This document shows, piece by piece, positions 13,101 to 22,849 of a stretch of 64,000 nt of DNA. A model generated the notes under the pieces. That model made no database searches, was not told the DNA's origin, and was given only the letters and a program-made list of their open reading frames with translations. The DNA comes from Triplophysa rosa (taxonomy: Eukaryota; Chordata; Actinopteri; Cypriniformes; Nemacheilidae). Numbering within the stretch: position 1 is the stretch's first letter; each line of letters starts with the position of its first letter. The stretch lies in assembly GCF_024868665.1 (NCBI RefSeq), contig NC_079890.1, positions 39,413,773-39,477,772 on the forward strand, read 5' to 3'. The position numbers were made by a program, and so were the translations under genes.

Positions 13101-14307
13101 CAAAGCTGGAACAACACCTATTAAGAGAGAGGGTGTTACTGGGGGTTTTTCACGCACACTCGCACACACTTGTTTATACTAGTTAGTGGGGTCCAGACAA
13201 CTAACTACTAATATATATATATATACTATGTTATGTACAGTATATATGTGTATTTATATATAGTTTCTAACAACCTAGTGTTTTATATGTACTGTATATA
13301 CTTATATATACACTGTAAAAAATTGCTGTTAAGAAACAGCCAAATTCTGACCGTAACATGCTGTTTTTTGTTAAAACAGTAATATACTGTAGACAACAAT
13401 GCATCCTGGGCAATATTTTCCAGTTTAAGAAACTACTGTTAATTTACAGCCATCTGTCAACAGTAATCTACTGTTGTACTGTATGCAATGCATTGTGGGT
13501 TGTGTTAACCCCTTCAGACCCTGCTTCAATAAGAATGGACATTACGTCTTTTTTGGTTTAGACCAATAAAACTGCATGTTTCTATCATTTTAATAATACC
13601 TCACAGATTGTTTACCACGTTAATGGTAACCTCATTGTCTTGCCCCTGTTATATTTTATTTGATTGTTATGCTTTTCAAAAAAATCTAAAGATATTTTAA
13701 AGTTGTACAACACAGGATTTCATTTATTTAATGTCCATCCTAGTGGACATGCGGTCTTAAAAATGATAAAATGGCAGACTTTTTTGCACTCCAGCTCATT
13801 ACACACAATTGGCATTTCACAAACATTGATCCCTGAGATCAATGAGATACTGAAGAGTCTTATGAGATACTAACAGGGGCAAGACAATGAGGTTACCATT
13901 AACGTGGTAAACAATCTGTGAGGTGTTATTAAAATGATAGAAACATGCAGTTTTATTGGTCTAAACCAAAAAAGACGTAATGTCCATTCTTATTGAAGCA
14001 GGGTCTGAAGGGGTTAACACAGACCACAATGCATTGCATACAGTACAACAGTAGATTACTGTTGACAGATGGCTGTAAATTAACAGTAGTTTCTTAAACT
14101 GGAAAATATTGCCCAGGATGCATTGTTGTCTACAGTATATTACTGTTTTAACAAAAAACAGCATGTTACGGTCAGAATTTGGCTGTTTCTTAACAGCAAT
14201 TTTTTACAGTGTGGGTTAAACAACTCATCCTTTTAGACTGTATAAATATTGTGATTGATTGATTGTTGGTTTCATTCACAGGTCCTTGTGTTAAAGGAAT
14301 GAAATAG
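7186..14307 (+). CDS. Secreted tandem F-type lectin (fucolectin-like), 7 exons
   Basis: Predicted exons: 7186-7219, 7361-7390, 7861-8140, 8219-8358, 11043-11322, 11401-11540 and 14282-14307. All have GT/AG borders, phases agree, and they sum to 930 nt (309 aa plus stop). Residues 1-21 form a signal peptide (MDKLIHLILLSG...). Two F-type lectin domains follow at 22-161 and 162-301, each from a symmetrical 280+140-nt exon pair; the tail is RPCVKGMK. Each domain has SNPWWRLDLL, TARSDCC and LCEVEVYG, matching eel fucolectin-type domains, which bind fucose in plasma and mucus. The family motif HX(26)RXDX(4)R/K is incomplete: R87 and D89 remain, but position 60 is Ile instead of His and position 94 is Gln; domain 2 is the same. 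Reading through the donor after exon 4 or 6 gives stops at 8367 and 11549, so one-domain isoforms or two genes are possible. A 5' UTR intron (7107-7179) is plausible. Confidence 0.75.
7861..8358 (+). other. F-type lectin domain cassette 1 (two exons)
   Basis: Exons 7861-8140 and 8219-8358 are separated by a 78-bp intron. The outer borders are both phase 1, so the cassette can be duplicated without breaking frame. Cysteines of the CC pair (residues 90-91) and of SLCEVEV are present. Confidence 0.85.
8597..9316. mobile_element. 720-bp foldback MITE with TTAA ends, in lectin intron
   Basis: The left half (8597-8930) is the imperfect reverse complement of the right half (about 8980-9316): for example TCCATCGATCCAAGAACTGC at 8761 pairs with the sequence near 9110-9130. 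It starts TTAAAGCGATATTTCAG and ends TATCCCTTTAA. The two ORFs in it (8668-8883 and 8685-8954) merely reflect the palindrome. Confidence 0.85.
9317..11042. other. Lectin intron 4, remainder
   Basis: No exon seen. 9950-10170 holds degenerate GACGTCT/ACGTTGTG-rich repeat sequence. 10400-10930 is paralogous to 37800-38500 (shared GGTCGATTTG, AATAAATATCT and TATGGTCCGGTCCAG blocks). A short (ATC)n run lies at 10957-10971. Confidence 0.6.
11043..11540 (+). other. F-type lectin domain cassette 2 (two exons)
   Basis: Exons 11043-11322 and 11401-11540, exactly the same lengths and phases as cassette 1, with a 78-bp intron containing a (CT)n acceptor tract. The protein is about 85-90 percent identical to cassette 1 by eye, so the duplication is fairly recent. 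Confidence 0.85.
11955..12290. repeat. Inverted paralogue of 15635-15835 / 21032-21110
   Basis: Its reverse complement matches 15635-15835 and then jumps to 21026-21110, giving the uninterrupted version of the L2 insertion site. Contains TGTACGATTATTTCCGGAAA (12075), matched inversely near 15805. The identity of the repeated unit is unknown; it has a good GTAAGT-like donor (minus strand at about 12190), so an exon-bearing origin is possible. Confidence 0.8.
13311..14211. mobile_element. Foldback element, 341-bp nearly perfect arms
   Basis: The left arm 13311-13651 is the reverse complement of the right arm 13871-14211, both 341 nt, with very few mismatches (for example GGGTTG against GGTCTG near 13497/14021). 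The 219-nt centre is unique. Ends are CACTGTAAAAAATTGC and its inverse. The two 67-aa ORFs on opposite strands (13358-13561, 13961-14164) are mirror images, not genes. No transposase, so non-autonomous; superfamily undetermined. Confidence 0.92.
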
Positions 14308-14464
14308 ATCCAGAGAGATACTGAATATTCTTTTGATCACTCCTGCATGTTTCCTGACAAGTATGAAGCTAAAATTGCACAATATTTGCTATCATATTTA
14401 TTATAAATACACATTCAGTGTAACTGTATGTTTATTAAGGACAATATATTCAATGTAATAGTGC

Positions 14465-14470
14465 AATAAA
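14465..14470 (+). promoter_or_regulatory. Poly(A) signal AATAAA of lectin gene
   Basis: Lies 158 nt after the proposed stop codon at 14305-14307, a normal distance for a short 3' UTR. It supports the terminal exon call. Confidence 0.55.
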
Positions 14471-15129
14471 TGTGTCAGAACAGCTCTGTATACTGTGTTT
14501 GTTGACTGTTAAGTGCTGAAGATTTGGAGAATTCTCTGTAGATTTACAATCAGATGGACGGGCTTCTAAAGGCAGTAGGCGACTCGTAAATACAGAAATC
14601 AAGGAGCCATTTAACGAAACATTTCACAACTGTCATTTATTTTTAAGGTTAAAGTTGAGGTTCAAGGCTGTGCCTCATAAAATAGTCGAATATATCCTGT
14701 GTTTACTAACTAAGTGCAAACATAATAAATGATCATTCTCACGAGTCCACTGAGACATGTTAAGCATTTACTGCAGTGAGACACCTGATCTTCACCATGA
14801 AGTGTTATATGTTTTCTTGCAAATGCTCATTCATTTTGTGATTCATGGCTTGTTCCTCTACCGTCACAGCCGCAGTCTCATGGAATAACATGATGTTCAC
14901 ATCAGTGCTGATTATTTTTGTGTTGTTAGTTGTGTAGCTGTGTGTCAAACTTAGTCATATTACAGGTTACAATTGTATGTTAAATGAGGGATGGCCATCA
15001 TAAATCTTATGAGATATATCCATAGATTATTTTATTGTTTGGTAGTTTGTGGTTAATGTGGTTTAACTGTAGTAACTGTTGGTTTTATTTGTAATAAAAG
15101 TGAAGTTGTTGTTTACCTACACCTCAAAA

Positions 15130-15350
15130 AATCAGTTGACAGCTAAAGGATACTCCATCCCAAAATGAAAATTCTTTTGTTAAATACTCAGAAGTCGTGT
15201 GATAACCCTGGGACCCTCCGTTCATCTTCTGAACACAAATGAAGATAGTTTTGATGAGGCCCGGGAGCTTTCTGACTCCCCCCGTAGACAGCAACATAAC
15301 CGTCACTCAAAGCGCAGAAAGTGCGTAAAGACATCGTTAAAACAGTCCAT
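15130..15350. mobile_element. Fragment of a common cyprinid non-autonomous repeat
   Basis: Contains ATCCCAAAATGAAAATTCTT, ATCTTCTGAACACAAATGAA and GGGAGCTTTCTGACTC. Related, more decayed copies occur at 39690-39930 and 32120-32240. No coding. Confidence 0.6.
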
Positions 15351-15354
15351 GTCA

Positions 15355-15480
15355 CTCCAGTGATTATACTGGATGTGGTGTAACAGTGCAGCGTTATGTA
15401 AATGTGATCATGACTGGACGTGCATCTCTCTCTGTGTAAAGTGGAGGTCTCTGGAAGGGGTCATTTCTGACCCCCAATTC
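15355..15480 (+). pseudogene. Relic of a third F-type lectin exon
   Basis: Matches the second exon of the lectin cassette and its 3' intron: CGTTATGTAAATGTGATCAT, GGACGTGCATCT, GTGGAGGTCT and ATTTCTGAC. In-frame stops (CTGTGTAAAGTG) and deletions break it. It lies beyond the terminal exon of the intact gene, so it is leftover from another cassette. Confidence 0.75.
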
Positions 15481-16145
15481 TGTACCCTTTTATAGCACTT
15501 GTAAATTCATCATACAAAACAGATTTGTGGGAGTCATTTAAAATGTACGATGTACTCAACTTTACTTTTATGAAGCGACGAGTACACTTTTGTGCGCTAT
15601 AAAACAAAAATAACCACTTAGTTATAAACAGTGGTTATAACGCATGATTTGGAGATGGTTTGAAACTGATAGATGGAGTGCTAAAAGATGCCGGGCATGA
15701 AACGCACACGGTAAGTGAAACTGAGTCATATGTCTGTGTTTTGTTGGCAATGGGTGCGCACATGGTGCCCCCCCAGCCTCCCTGTACGCATCCTATGTTT
15801 TCGGAAATAATCGTACAGCTGTATCTGTCTTTTATCACTTACCACTTCGCTCTAATATTAGTGTATTTTATTTTCGTTAATTATTATTGTCGTTGCTAAC
15901 TTATCCTGATATCTCAATAACCCTGTTCTTGTTATTTACTTGGAAGAGTCTAAACCAAAAGTGATAGTTAACTTAACGCCGTTAGCATAGCAATAGCGTG
16001 TTAGCTTGCTTTCTGTTCACACTGTGGAATAACATCTTGCCTCTGGTTTGTCTTGTGTGCTAACTGTTTCTCTTTTTAAGCGAGTATACTACGATCCATC
16101 GAGCAACCTTGGTAAGTTGGAATTGCACTTCAAATCCGGTGAGTT

Positions 16146-17015
16146 ATGGCTTCTATTCCTATTATTGTTACTTGCACCTCATGTCATATGTTTAGCTTAG
16201 CCTTCTCTGTCAGCTGCGAGGGCTTTATATGCGATAAATGCAGGGAAATAGTTAGGCTGACAGAGAAGATCTTAGAATTAGAGTCTCGCATCCAATCCTT
16301 ATCTGAGGATAGTAAGAGTTTAACGGCGATAGAAAACACTTTGGATGCGAGCAACATTAGCACACACAGCTCGGTTCCGGTTGAAAATCCTCCGCAGCTG
16401 GGAAACTTCGTGACTGTGAGACGGCGTAGTCGCAGGACAAAACATCACTCGACCGTTCCGATTACAGTCTCGAACAGGTTTGCCCCGCTCAGTGACGCAC
16501 CGACTGAGAAACCTGCTGAAAGTGCCCTAGTTATCGGTGATTCTATTGTTCGGAACGTTAACATAGAGGCACCAGCCACCATAGTCAAATGTTTACCGGG
16601 AGCCAGAGCGCCTGACATCAAGTCAAATTTAAATGTGCTGGCTAAGGCTAATCGTAAATTCAGTAAGATTGTCATTCACGTCGGCACAAATGATGTTCGA
16701 CTCCGTCAATCGGAGATCACAAAAGATAACATTAAAGAGGTGTGTGAGCTCGCAAGCATGATGTCAGACACTGTAATATTCTCTGGCCCCCTCAATGCTT
16801 ATCGTGGTGATGAGATTTATAGCAGATTATCATCACTAAATGGCTGGTTGTCTGAGTGGTGCCTGCAGAATGATATAGTTTTTATAAATAACTGGAAGAG
16901 TTTTGAGGGCAGACCTGACCTGTTGAAACGAGATGGTCTCCATCCCTCCTGGGCTGGGATTTCCATCCTGTCTAGAAATATGGCAAAAAGTCTTAATGCT
17001 AATGCTAAAACTTGA
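16146..17015 (+). CDS. L2 ORF1 protein: Cys-rich finger, coiled coil, SGNH esterase
   Basis: 289 aa. N-terminal cysteines C10, C13, C24, C29 and C32 suggest a PHD/zinc-finger-like knuckle; residues 33-60 look coiled-coil; a basic linker (RRRSRRTKHH) follows. Residues ~125-285 are an SGNH/GDSL-type hydrolase with VIGDSIV (S133 nucleophile), VGTNDV (180-184) and DGLHPSW (D263, H266). Esterase-bearing ORF1 proteins are known in CR1/L2-type LINEs and are thought to act in RNP assembly or membrane/lipid interaction; the substrate is unknown. The ATG follows the 5' UTR and ORF2 begins 165 nt after its stop. Confidence 0.9.
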   Translation: MASIPIIVTCTSCHMFSLAFSVSCEGFICDKCREIVRLTEKILELESRIQSLSEDSKSLTAIENTLDASNISTHSSVPVENPPQLGNFVTVRRRSRRTKHHSTVPITVSNRFAPLSDAPTEKPAESALVIGDSIVRNVNIEAPATIVKCLPGARAPDIKSNLNVLAKANRKFSKIVIHVGTNDVRLRQSEITKDNIKEVCELASMMSDTVIFSGPLNAYRGDEIYSRLSSLNGWLSEWCLQNDIVFINNWKSFEGRPDLLKRDGLHPSWAGISILSRNMAKSLNANAKT

Positions 17016-17180
17016 CTCGCTGGGGCCCAGGTCAGGGAGCAGACAGTATGGCTTAACCAACTGTCTGCTTGCCGTCTCACGTCGCAGAATACACAAAATG
17101 TACAACATGTAGTAATCCGTTCTCCCAAACATCACAAAATAGAGACTGTGTCTGTCCCCCGGATTAGCAAACATAAAATA

Positions 17181-20111
17181 ATGCGTAAACCTCTTGAAAG
17201 TAATTTAATAAACGTTAAACAAACTAAACATGAACAAAATACAGATAATCAACTGTTACGACTCGGATTGCTAAATATTAGATCTCTCTCTAATAAAGCA
17301 CTTTTTGTTAACGATATGATAACAGATCATAAAATAGACATGCTCTGTTTGACAGAAACATGGCTAAAACCAGATGATTATATTGCTTTAAATGAATCTG
17401 TCCCCCAAGATTATTATTATAAACACGAGCCTCGTCTAAAAGGCAGAGGGGGAGGTGTCGCAGCACTTTACAATAACTCTCTTAGCATTTCCCAGAAGTC
17501 GAACTCTAAATATAATTCTTTTGAAGTCATGGTTCTTCATGTTTCAACACCTAATACTAAAGATAAAACACTTTTTAAATTGATTCTAGCTATTGTATAT
17601 AGGCCTCCAGGGCACCACACAGATTTTATTAAAGAATTTGGTGGGTTCTTATCAGAACTAGTACTGGCCGCAGATAGACTCCTTGTCGTTGGTGACTTTA
17701 ACATCCACGTAGATAACGTTACAGATGCCTTAGGAATGGCTTTCAAAGACACTCTTAACTCCATGGGCATTAGTCAACATGTGTCAGGACCCACTCACCT
17801 TCGTAATCATACTTTAGATTTAATACTGTCTTACGGTATAAATGTGGACGACGTTAAAATCCTTCAGCAGAGTGAAGACATTTCGGATCATTATCTGGTA
17901 TTATGTTTGCTTCACTGGCCTACGGCTGCAAATAAAACTCATTGTTACAAATATGGTAGAACAATAACTTCAACTACCAAAGATGCGTTTCTCGATAATC
18001 TGCCCGAATTGTCTCAAATCATGAGAAATAACGTTGAAGATCTTGACATTACCACTGAAAATTTTAATTCCACCTTCTCGGTAACGCTAGACAAAGTTGC
18101 TCCACTACGTTTAAAGAAGATTAAAAATGGCAGCCCCACACCGTGGTATAATGAACACACTCAGGCTCTAAAGAAAGCGGCCCGAAAAATGGAGCGCAAC
18201 TTTAAGAAAACTAAATTAGAGGTATTTCGTACAGCATGGAAGGATAGTATTCGAAAATACAGGAAAGCCCTAATAACTTCTAGATCCGCCTACTTTTCAT
18301 CACTAATAGAAGAAAACCAGCACAACCCTAGGTTTTTATTTAACACGGTGGCTAAATTAACAAAAAATAAATCGTCAGTGACTTCTGATCCTGTATATCA
18401 GCATAGCAGTGATGAATTTATGAACTACTTCACATATAAAATCCAAGATATTAGAGAAAAAATTATAACAATGCAATCAGAAGTGAAACCCGCTGAACAA
18501 ACTAACTACAGCGCCCTTAAGGAGAAAATGCAATTATTTTATACCGTAGATCAAGATGAGCTGTCTAAAATTATTAGATCATCTAAATCAACAACATGCA
18601 TACTAGACCCTATACCTACAAATCTACTGAAAGAGATGCTCCCAGAAATTATAGATCCTCTTCTTGGTATTATTAACTCATCTCTGACATTAGGACATGT
18701 GCCTAAAGCATATAAGGTGGCTGTTATAAGGCCCCTTGTCAAAAAACCCCAACTCGACCCTAGAGAACTAAGGAACTACAGGCCTATATCGAATCTACCT
18801 TTCATATCTAAAGTTCTGGAAAAAGTAGTTTCAACTCAATTATGCTCCTTCCTCCAAAGGAATGACATCAATGAAGAATTCCAGTCTGGATTTAGAGCAT
18901 GTCACAGTACAGAGACTGCTTTGATCAGAGTTACAAATGATCTGCTATTGGCGTCTGACCGAGGTTGTATCTCGTTATTGGTGCTGCTAGACCTTAGTGC
19001 TGCATTCGATACCATTGACCACAGCACACTCCTACATAGACTCGAAAATTATGTCGGCATTAAGGGAATAGCTTTGAAATGGTTTAAATCTTATTTATCC
19101 GACCGTTTTCAATTTGTAGCAATAAACAATGAGGTGTCACGCAAATCGCAAGTCCAGTACGGTGTACCACAGGGCTCAGTCTTAGGGCCTCTGCTCTTCG
19201 CATTATACATGCTACCTCTAGGAGATATAATAAAGCGACACGGAGTTAGCTTTCACTGTTATGCTGATGATACTCAACTTTATATTTCCTCGAAGCCTCA
19301 TGAAACACAGCAGTTCCATCGAATAATGGAATGCATAGTCGATATAAAAAACTGGATGAGTAACAACTTTTTATTACTGAACTCGGACAAAACGGAAGTG
19401 TTACTTATTGGACCGAAAACTGCTATAAGTAACAACCAAGAATACTGTTTAACTATTGACGGATGTTCCATAAAACCCTCGTCGTCAGCAAAGAATCTTG
19501 GCGTTCTATTCGATAGTAATCTGTCATTTGAGAGCCACGTCGCCAACACCTGTAAAATTGCGTTTTTCCATCTTAAGAATATATCTAAACTACGTCATAT
19601 GCTGTCAATCTCAGATGCAGAGAAGTTAATTCATGCATTCATGACATCAAGACTAGATTACTGTAATGCACTGTTAGGTGGTTGCCCTGCAGGCTTATTA
19701 CAAAAACTCCAATTGGTCCAAAACGCGGCAGCTCGAGTTCTTACACGTACAAAAAAGTATGAACATATTAGCCCGGTTCTGTCAACCTTGCACTGGTTAC
19801 CTATAAAGCATCGCGTTAACTTTAAAATCTTGCTTATTACCTATAAAGCCTTACATGGTTTAGCTCCTCAGTACTTGAATGAACTCCTTTTGTATTACAG
19901 TCCTTCACGTGCATTACGCTCTCAGGCGTCCTGTCAGTTGGTAATACCTAGAATTTCAAAATCAAGTGCAGGTGGTAGATCCTTTTCCTATCTAGCGCCT
20001 AAACTTTGGAATAGTCTTCCCTGCACTGTCCGGGAGGCAGACACACTCTGTCAGTTTAAATCTAGACTAAAGACGCATCTTTTTAATCTTGCATACACTA
20101 CTCTTCCATAA
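17181..20111 (+). CDS. L2 ORF2 protein: AP endonuclease and reverse transcriptase
   Basis: 976 aa from the first ATG (17181); the open frame extends upstream to at least 17148. The N-terminal third is an APE-type endonuclease: LGLLNIRSLSNK, CLTETWLK, YRPPG, VVGDFNIH and SDHYLV. The central part is an RT: VIRPLVKKP, NYRPISNLPFISKVLEK, LLDLSAAFDTIDH, GVPQGSVLGPLLFALYM and the catalytic YADD box at 19260-19271. The C-terminal domain has SRLDYCNALLGG and LHWLPIKHRVNFK and ends NLAYTTLP. It would nick target DNA and prime cDNA synthesis on element RNA. Length and motif order are normal for the clade, with no internal stop. Confidence 0.95.
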   Translation: MRKPLESNLINVKQTKHEQNTDNQLLRLGLLNIRSLSNKALFVNDMITDHKIDMLCLTETWLKPDDYIALNESVPQDYYYKHEPRLKGRGGGVAALYNNSLSISQKSNSKYNSFEVMVLHVSTPNTKDKTLFKLILAIVYRPPGHHTDFIKEFGGFLSELVLAADRLLVVGDFNIHVDNVTDALGMAFKDTLNSMGISQHVSGPTHLRNHTLDLILSYGINVDDVKILQQSEDISDHYLVLCLLHWPTAANKTHCYKYGRTITSTTKDAFLDNLPELSQIMRNNVEDLDITTENFNSTFSVTLDKVAPLRLKKIKNGSPTPWYNEHTQALKKAARKMERNFKKTKLEVFRTAWKDSIRKYRKALITSRSAYFSSLIEENQHNPRFLFNTVAKLTKNKSSVTSDPVYQHSSDEFMNYFTYKIQDIREKIITMQSEVKPAEQTNYSALKEKMQLFYTVDQDELSKIIRSSKSTTCILDPIPTNLLKEMLPEIIDPLLGIINSSLTLGHVPKAYKVAVIRPLVKKPQLDPRELRNYRPISNLPFISKVLEKVVSTQLCSFLQRNDINEEFQSGFRACHSTETALIRVTNDLLLASDRGCISLLVLLDLSAAFDTIDHSTLLHRLENYVGIKGIALKWFKSYLSDRFQFVAINNEVSRKSQVQYGVPQGSVLGPLLFALYMLPLGDIIKRHGVSFHCYADDTQLYISSKPHETQQFHRIMECIVDIKNWMSNNFLLLNSDKTEVLLIGPKTAISNNQEYCLTIDGCSIKPSSSAKNLGVLFDSNLSFESHVANTCKIAFFHLKNISKLRHMLSISDAEKLIHAFMTSRLDYCNALLGGCPAGLLQKLQLVQNAAARVLTRTKKYEHISPVLSTLHWLPIKHRVNFKILLITYKALHGLAPQYLNELLLYYSPSRALRSQASCQLVIPRISKSSAGGRSFSYLAPKLWNSLPCTVREADTLCQFKSRLKTHLFNLAYTTLP

Positions 20112-20749
20112 TATAAATCTTCAGAGGGTTTAGGCTGCATTAGTTAGATCAACCGGAACCAAAAACACAACTGATGTACTTGTTGCATCAAAGAGTACAG
20201 AACAGTACTCTACTCTCAGCCAGTCTTGTCTCATTGTTCCAAGGTTACCACAGCGAGCAGGATGCAGTTCATGGCCTGACCTGATGGTAGAGCGGAGAAT
20301 GGGAAGTGGGGACCTGACAAGAGCTGAGATGATAGAGCTGGATAAAGAAGGACGCGGTCTCTTGACATGTCTTCACCACAAAATTTCAAATGCTATTAGA
20401 TTATTAATGATAATCTTAAACTATAATTTATTTTATTATTAAGTTTATTTATTTTATTTAGCCTTGTTGTGCAAGTTCTCTGGAGCTTGTGCAGAGGCAG
20501 CAGCTTTTGCCAGAGGGGAACTGGAATCCCCTGGTTGGGCCTGGGTTCTCCTGAGGTTTTTTTTCTCGATTAGAGTTTTGGGTTCCTCGCCACCGTTTGC
20601 ATACTGTTTTTGCACTATCTGCCTGACCGGGGGGGCTGCTTTAGAATCTTAAAGTTTTACTTAATTAATATTGCATATAGGAATTTATTATCTGTTATAT
20701 TTGACCTGTGCTTCTCTCTCCTTTATCCTAAATGTGTGCTCTCACTGAG

Positions 20750-20782
20750 CGTGTGTGTGTGTGCGTACTTGTCTGTGTACGT

Positions 20783-20815
<33 letters not shown>

Positions 20816-20870
20816 TGTGTGTGTTGGTGCGTGTGCGTGTTGTGTGTGTGGAGTGTTTTGTGTGTGGGTG
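20750..20870. repeat. (TG)n microsatellite in L2 3' UTR
   Basis: Interrupted TG tract between ORF2 and the tail. The short Cys/Val-rich ORFs across it are artefacts of the repeat. Confidence 0.9.
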
Positions 20871-21031
20871 TGTCTGTCTTCTGTGTTTTCAACCTTTTCT
20901 TGTTTTTGCAGGTACAACTTTGATTGTTTTGCTTGTAGTCAATGTGTCTCATGTGCAGCTGCTTTGTAACAATGAAAATTGTAAAAGCGCTATATAAATA
21001 AAGTTGAGTTGAGTTGAGTTGAGAGTTTTAT

Positions 21032-21110
21032 AAATGTGATAAAACTAAAAACTCTATGGATATTTGAAGTACTCAAGATTAACCTGACATATGCAGAAAC
21101 TGTCTGAGTT
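21032..21110. repeat. Right half of L2 target repeat
   Basis: Continues the inverted paralogue interrupted at 15835; matches the reverse complement of about 11955-12055. Confidence 0.75.
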
Positions 21111-21351
21111 ATGGCCACTTTAAGCTACCAAAATAAAATAAAAAAAATGTATGACATATTAACCTCAAAACAATGAAAATGTTTTAAGGTTTTTGTAAAA
21201 GATGGAGGCTAGCACAAGTCCTCTCCTAATCTCACTAAATGTCACGCCCCTCCAGATCTCACAAAAATACAGAATGTGTCATATGCTTGCTTGTGTATCT
21301 CCCATTTTGTGCTGTTTTCCATTTTGTATAACTTCCTGTCTGTCACGTTGG

Positions 21352-21555
21352 AAAGGTTATGCGTGACATAAGAGGACGTTCCGACCCAGTGTTTACGAGT
21401 GTGGAGAAAGATGACGGTTCAAAAGTTCTTGGATGTTGAATGACACGTTATATGTCTTTGTGCAGCAAGATTATTGTTTAAAATGGTCAGATCGTGGGCA
21501 TATCAGGGATGTTTAAATCTTTTGAAATGTATGTCACGCGTGACCTTTCCAACTT
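21352..21555. repeat. Short inverted-repeat element
   Basis: GTTGGAAAGGTTATGCGTGA at 21358 is the near inverse of TCACGCGTGACCTTTCCAAC at 21532. Probably a small MITE; boundaries uncertain. Confidence 0.5.
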
Positions 21556-21889
21556 GATTGCGTAATACAGAAGTCGTATACTCGCATCCTGGTGGACCTC
21601 AGAGACAGGGCAAGCCATATATTTATATTTAGAAAGAATATATTTTTTTGTTTTCTTGGAAAATTAGTCATTGTTTTGCTACCCCTTATTCATCAGCTGG
21701 TGTCATGTAGAGCCTTTTGAAGCTGTGATGAAACTGAAATTTGAACCATAATCAACAGCCCCCTGTTAAAGTGCATTATATGGAGAAGAGCCCTGGTCAG
21801 GTTTCCTCAAAAGCCTCAATTTGTTTTCGACAGAGGAAATAAACACACGGACGGCTTGTATGACATATGGGTGAGTGAATTTGGATTTG

Positions 21890-22446
21890 GTGGATGAGCA
21901 ACAGGTCGTTCAAGGGGACCTTTCAACTGTGTGCCCAGTGCTAGTTCAGCAGGTGAGTGTCCTGTGGTTTCACTGACGGCAGTGTTAATAGCAAAACGAA
22001 ATTCAGCCAGCCACCTGTCCCAGTCGCGATGGCTTTTCCCCTACAAAGGATGCAATCATGGTCTTAACAGTTCTGTTGACTCGCTCCGAGAGATTTGTTT
22101 GAGGGTGATAGCTGGTGGTGAGGTTCCTTATTATTCCTCATCTCTTACACAGATCCTCCATCAGCTTTCTTAGAAACTGAGGTCCGCGGTCTGATGGTAA
22201 GAACTTTGGAACTCCCCACCTCATTAACACCTCTTCTTGCAAAATCTTGCAGATTCGGTGAGTCTTGCTGTCTCTGATAGGGAAGAGCTCTACCCATTTG
22301 GTGAAATAGTCGACCACAATCAGAAGATACACATTCCCCATTTTGCTTTGAGGAAGGGGCCCCATAAGGTCCACCCCTGTGGATTGGAGGAAACCAAAGG
22401 GCTTGGTGTTACCAGGTTTATATTTCTGGCAGAAATTAGTATGCAA
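21890..22446 (-). pseudogene. Ty3/gypsy integrase fragment
   Basis: The frame 22446-22138 reads GVDLMGPLPQSKMGN, LIVVDYFTKWVELFPI and LPSDRGPQF, the first two acidic sites of a retroviral-type integrase core. Similarity continues to about 21890 with frameshifts and stops. No gag, RT or LTR attached; an old fragment. Confidence 0.88.
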
Positions 22447-22459
22447 CCTTAGAATGCAT

Positions 22460-22849
22460 GCGGGTGTGTATGAACCTTAGTGCGTGTCAGACAAGATAAT
22501 TGTAGCAGACTACGCCACCCTGTTAACAGGGAAATTAATTACCTACAAAAGGGCACACAGGTTCACTAGTGTAATCAAGAGACGCAAGACGTGGATATCA
22601 AAAATACAAAAGTTTATTCAGTCCTGTTGTGAATTCTATACATACATGTTTATGTTTATTGGGTGTCTATGTAAACATGCCATTCAGTGTTGCGTAACTG
22701 ACATAGGACGGTGCCTTAGTGTATGTGCGCATTTTGCGTATGGGCATATTCCCTGTTACGTGAGCAGAAGATCCGCTTGTTATTCACGGGCAGCAGGTTG
22801 TCATGCAGTATAAAGTTTGTGATGATGCAAGGTTAAATTTTGAAATATT
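22460..22849. other. No gene seen
   Basis: An ORF of 109 codons (22484-22813) has no recognisable motif and is probably chance. Confidence 0.4.

Larger units (their letters stand above)
15836..21025 (+). mobile_element. Full-length L2-clade LINE, apparently intact
   Basis: 5190 bp: 5' UTR 15836-16145, ORF1 16146-17015, ORF2 about 17181-20111, 3' UTR with TG microsatellite, and tail of GAGTT repeats. Flanked by TTTTAT at 15830-15835 and 21026-21031, a 6-bp target duplication confirmed by the uninterrupted paralogue at 11955-12290. Both ORFs are open and all main catalytic motifs are present, so it may be mobilisation-competent. Other copies in the window: 273-1503 (near identical), 44355-44735 and, more distant, 22850-23032. 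Confidence 0.93.

Noticed and set aside
13358..13561. 67-codon ORF repeated on the opposite strand at 13961-14164
   Set aside because: Mirror images produced by the two arms of the foldback element.
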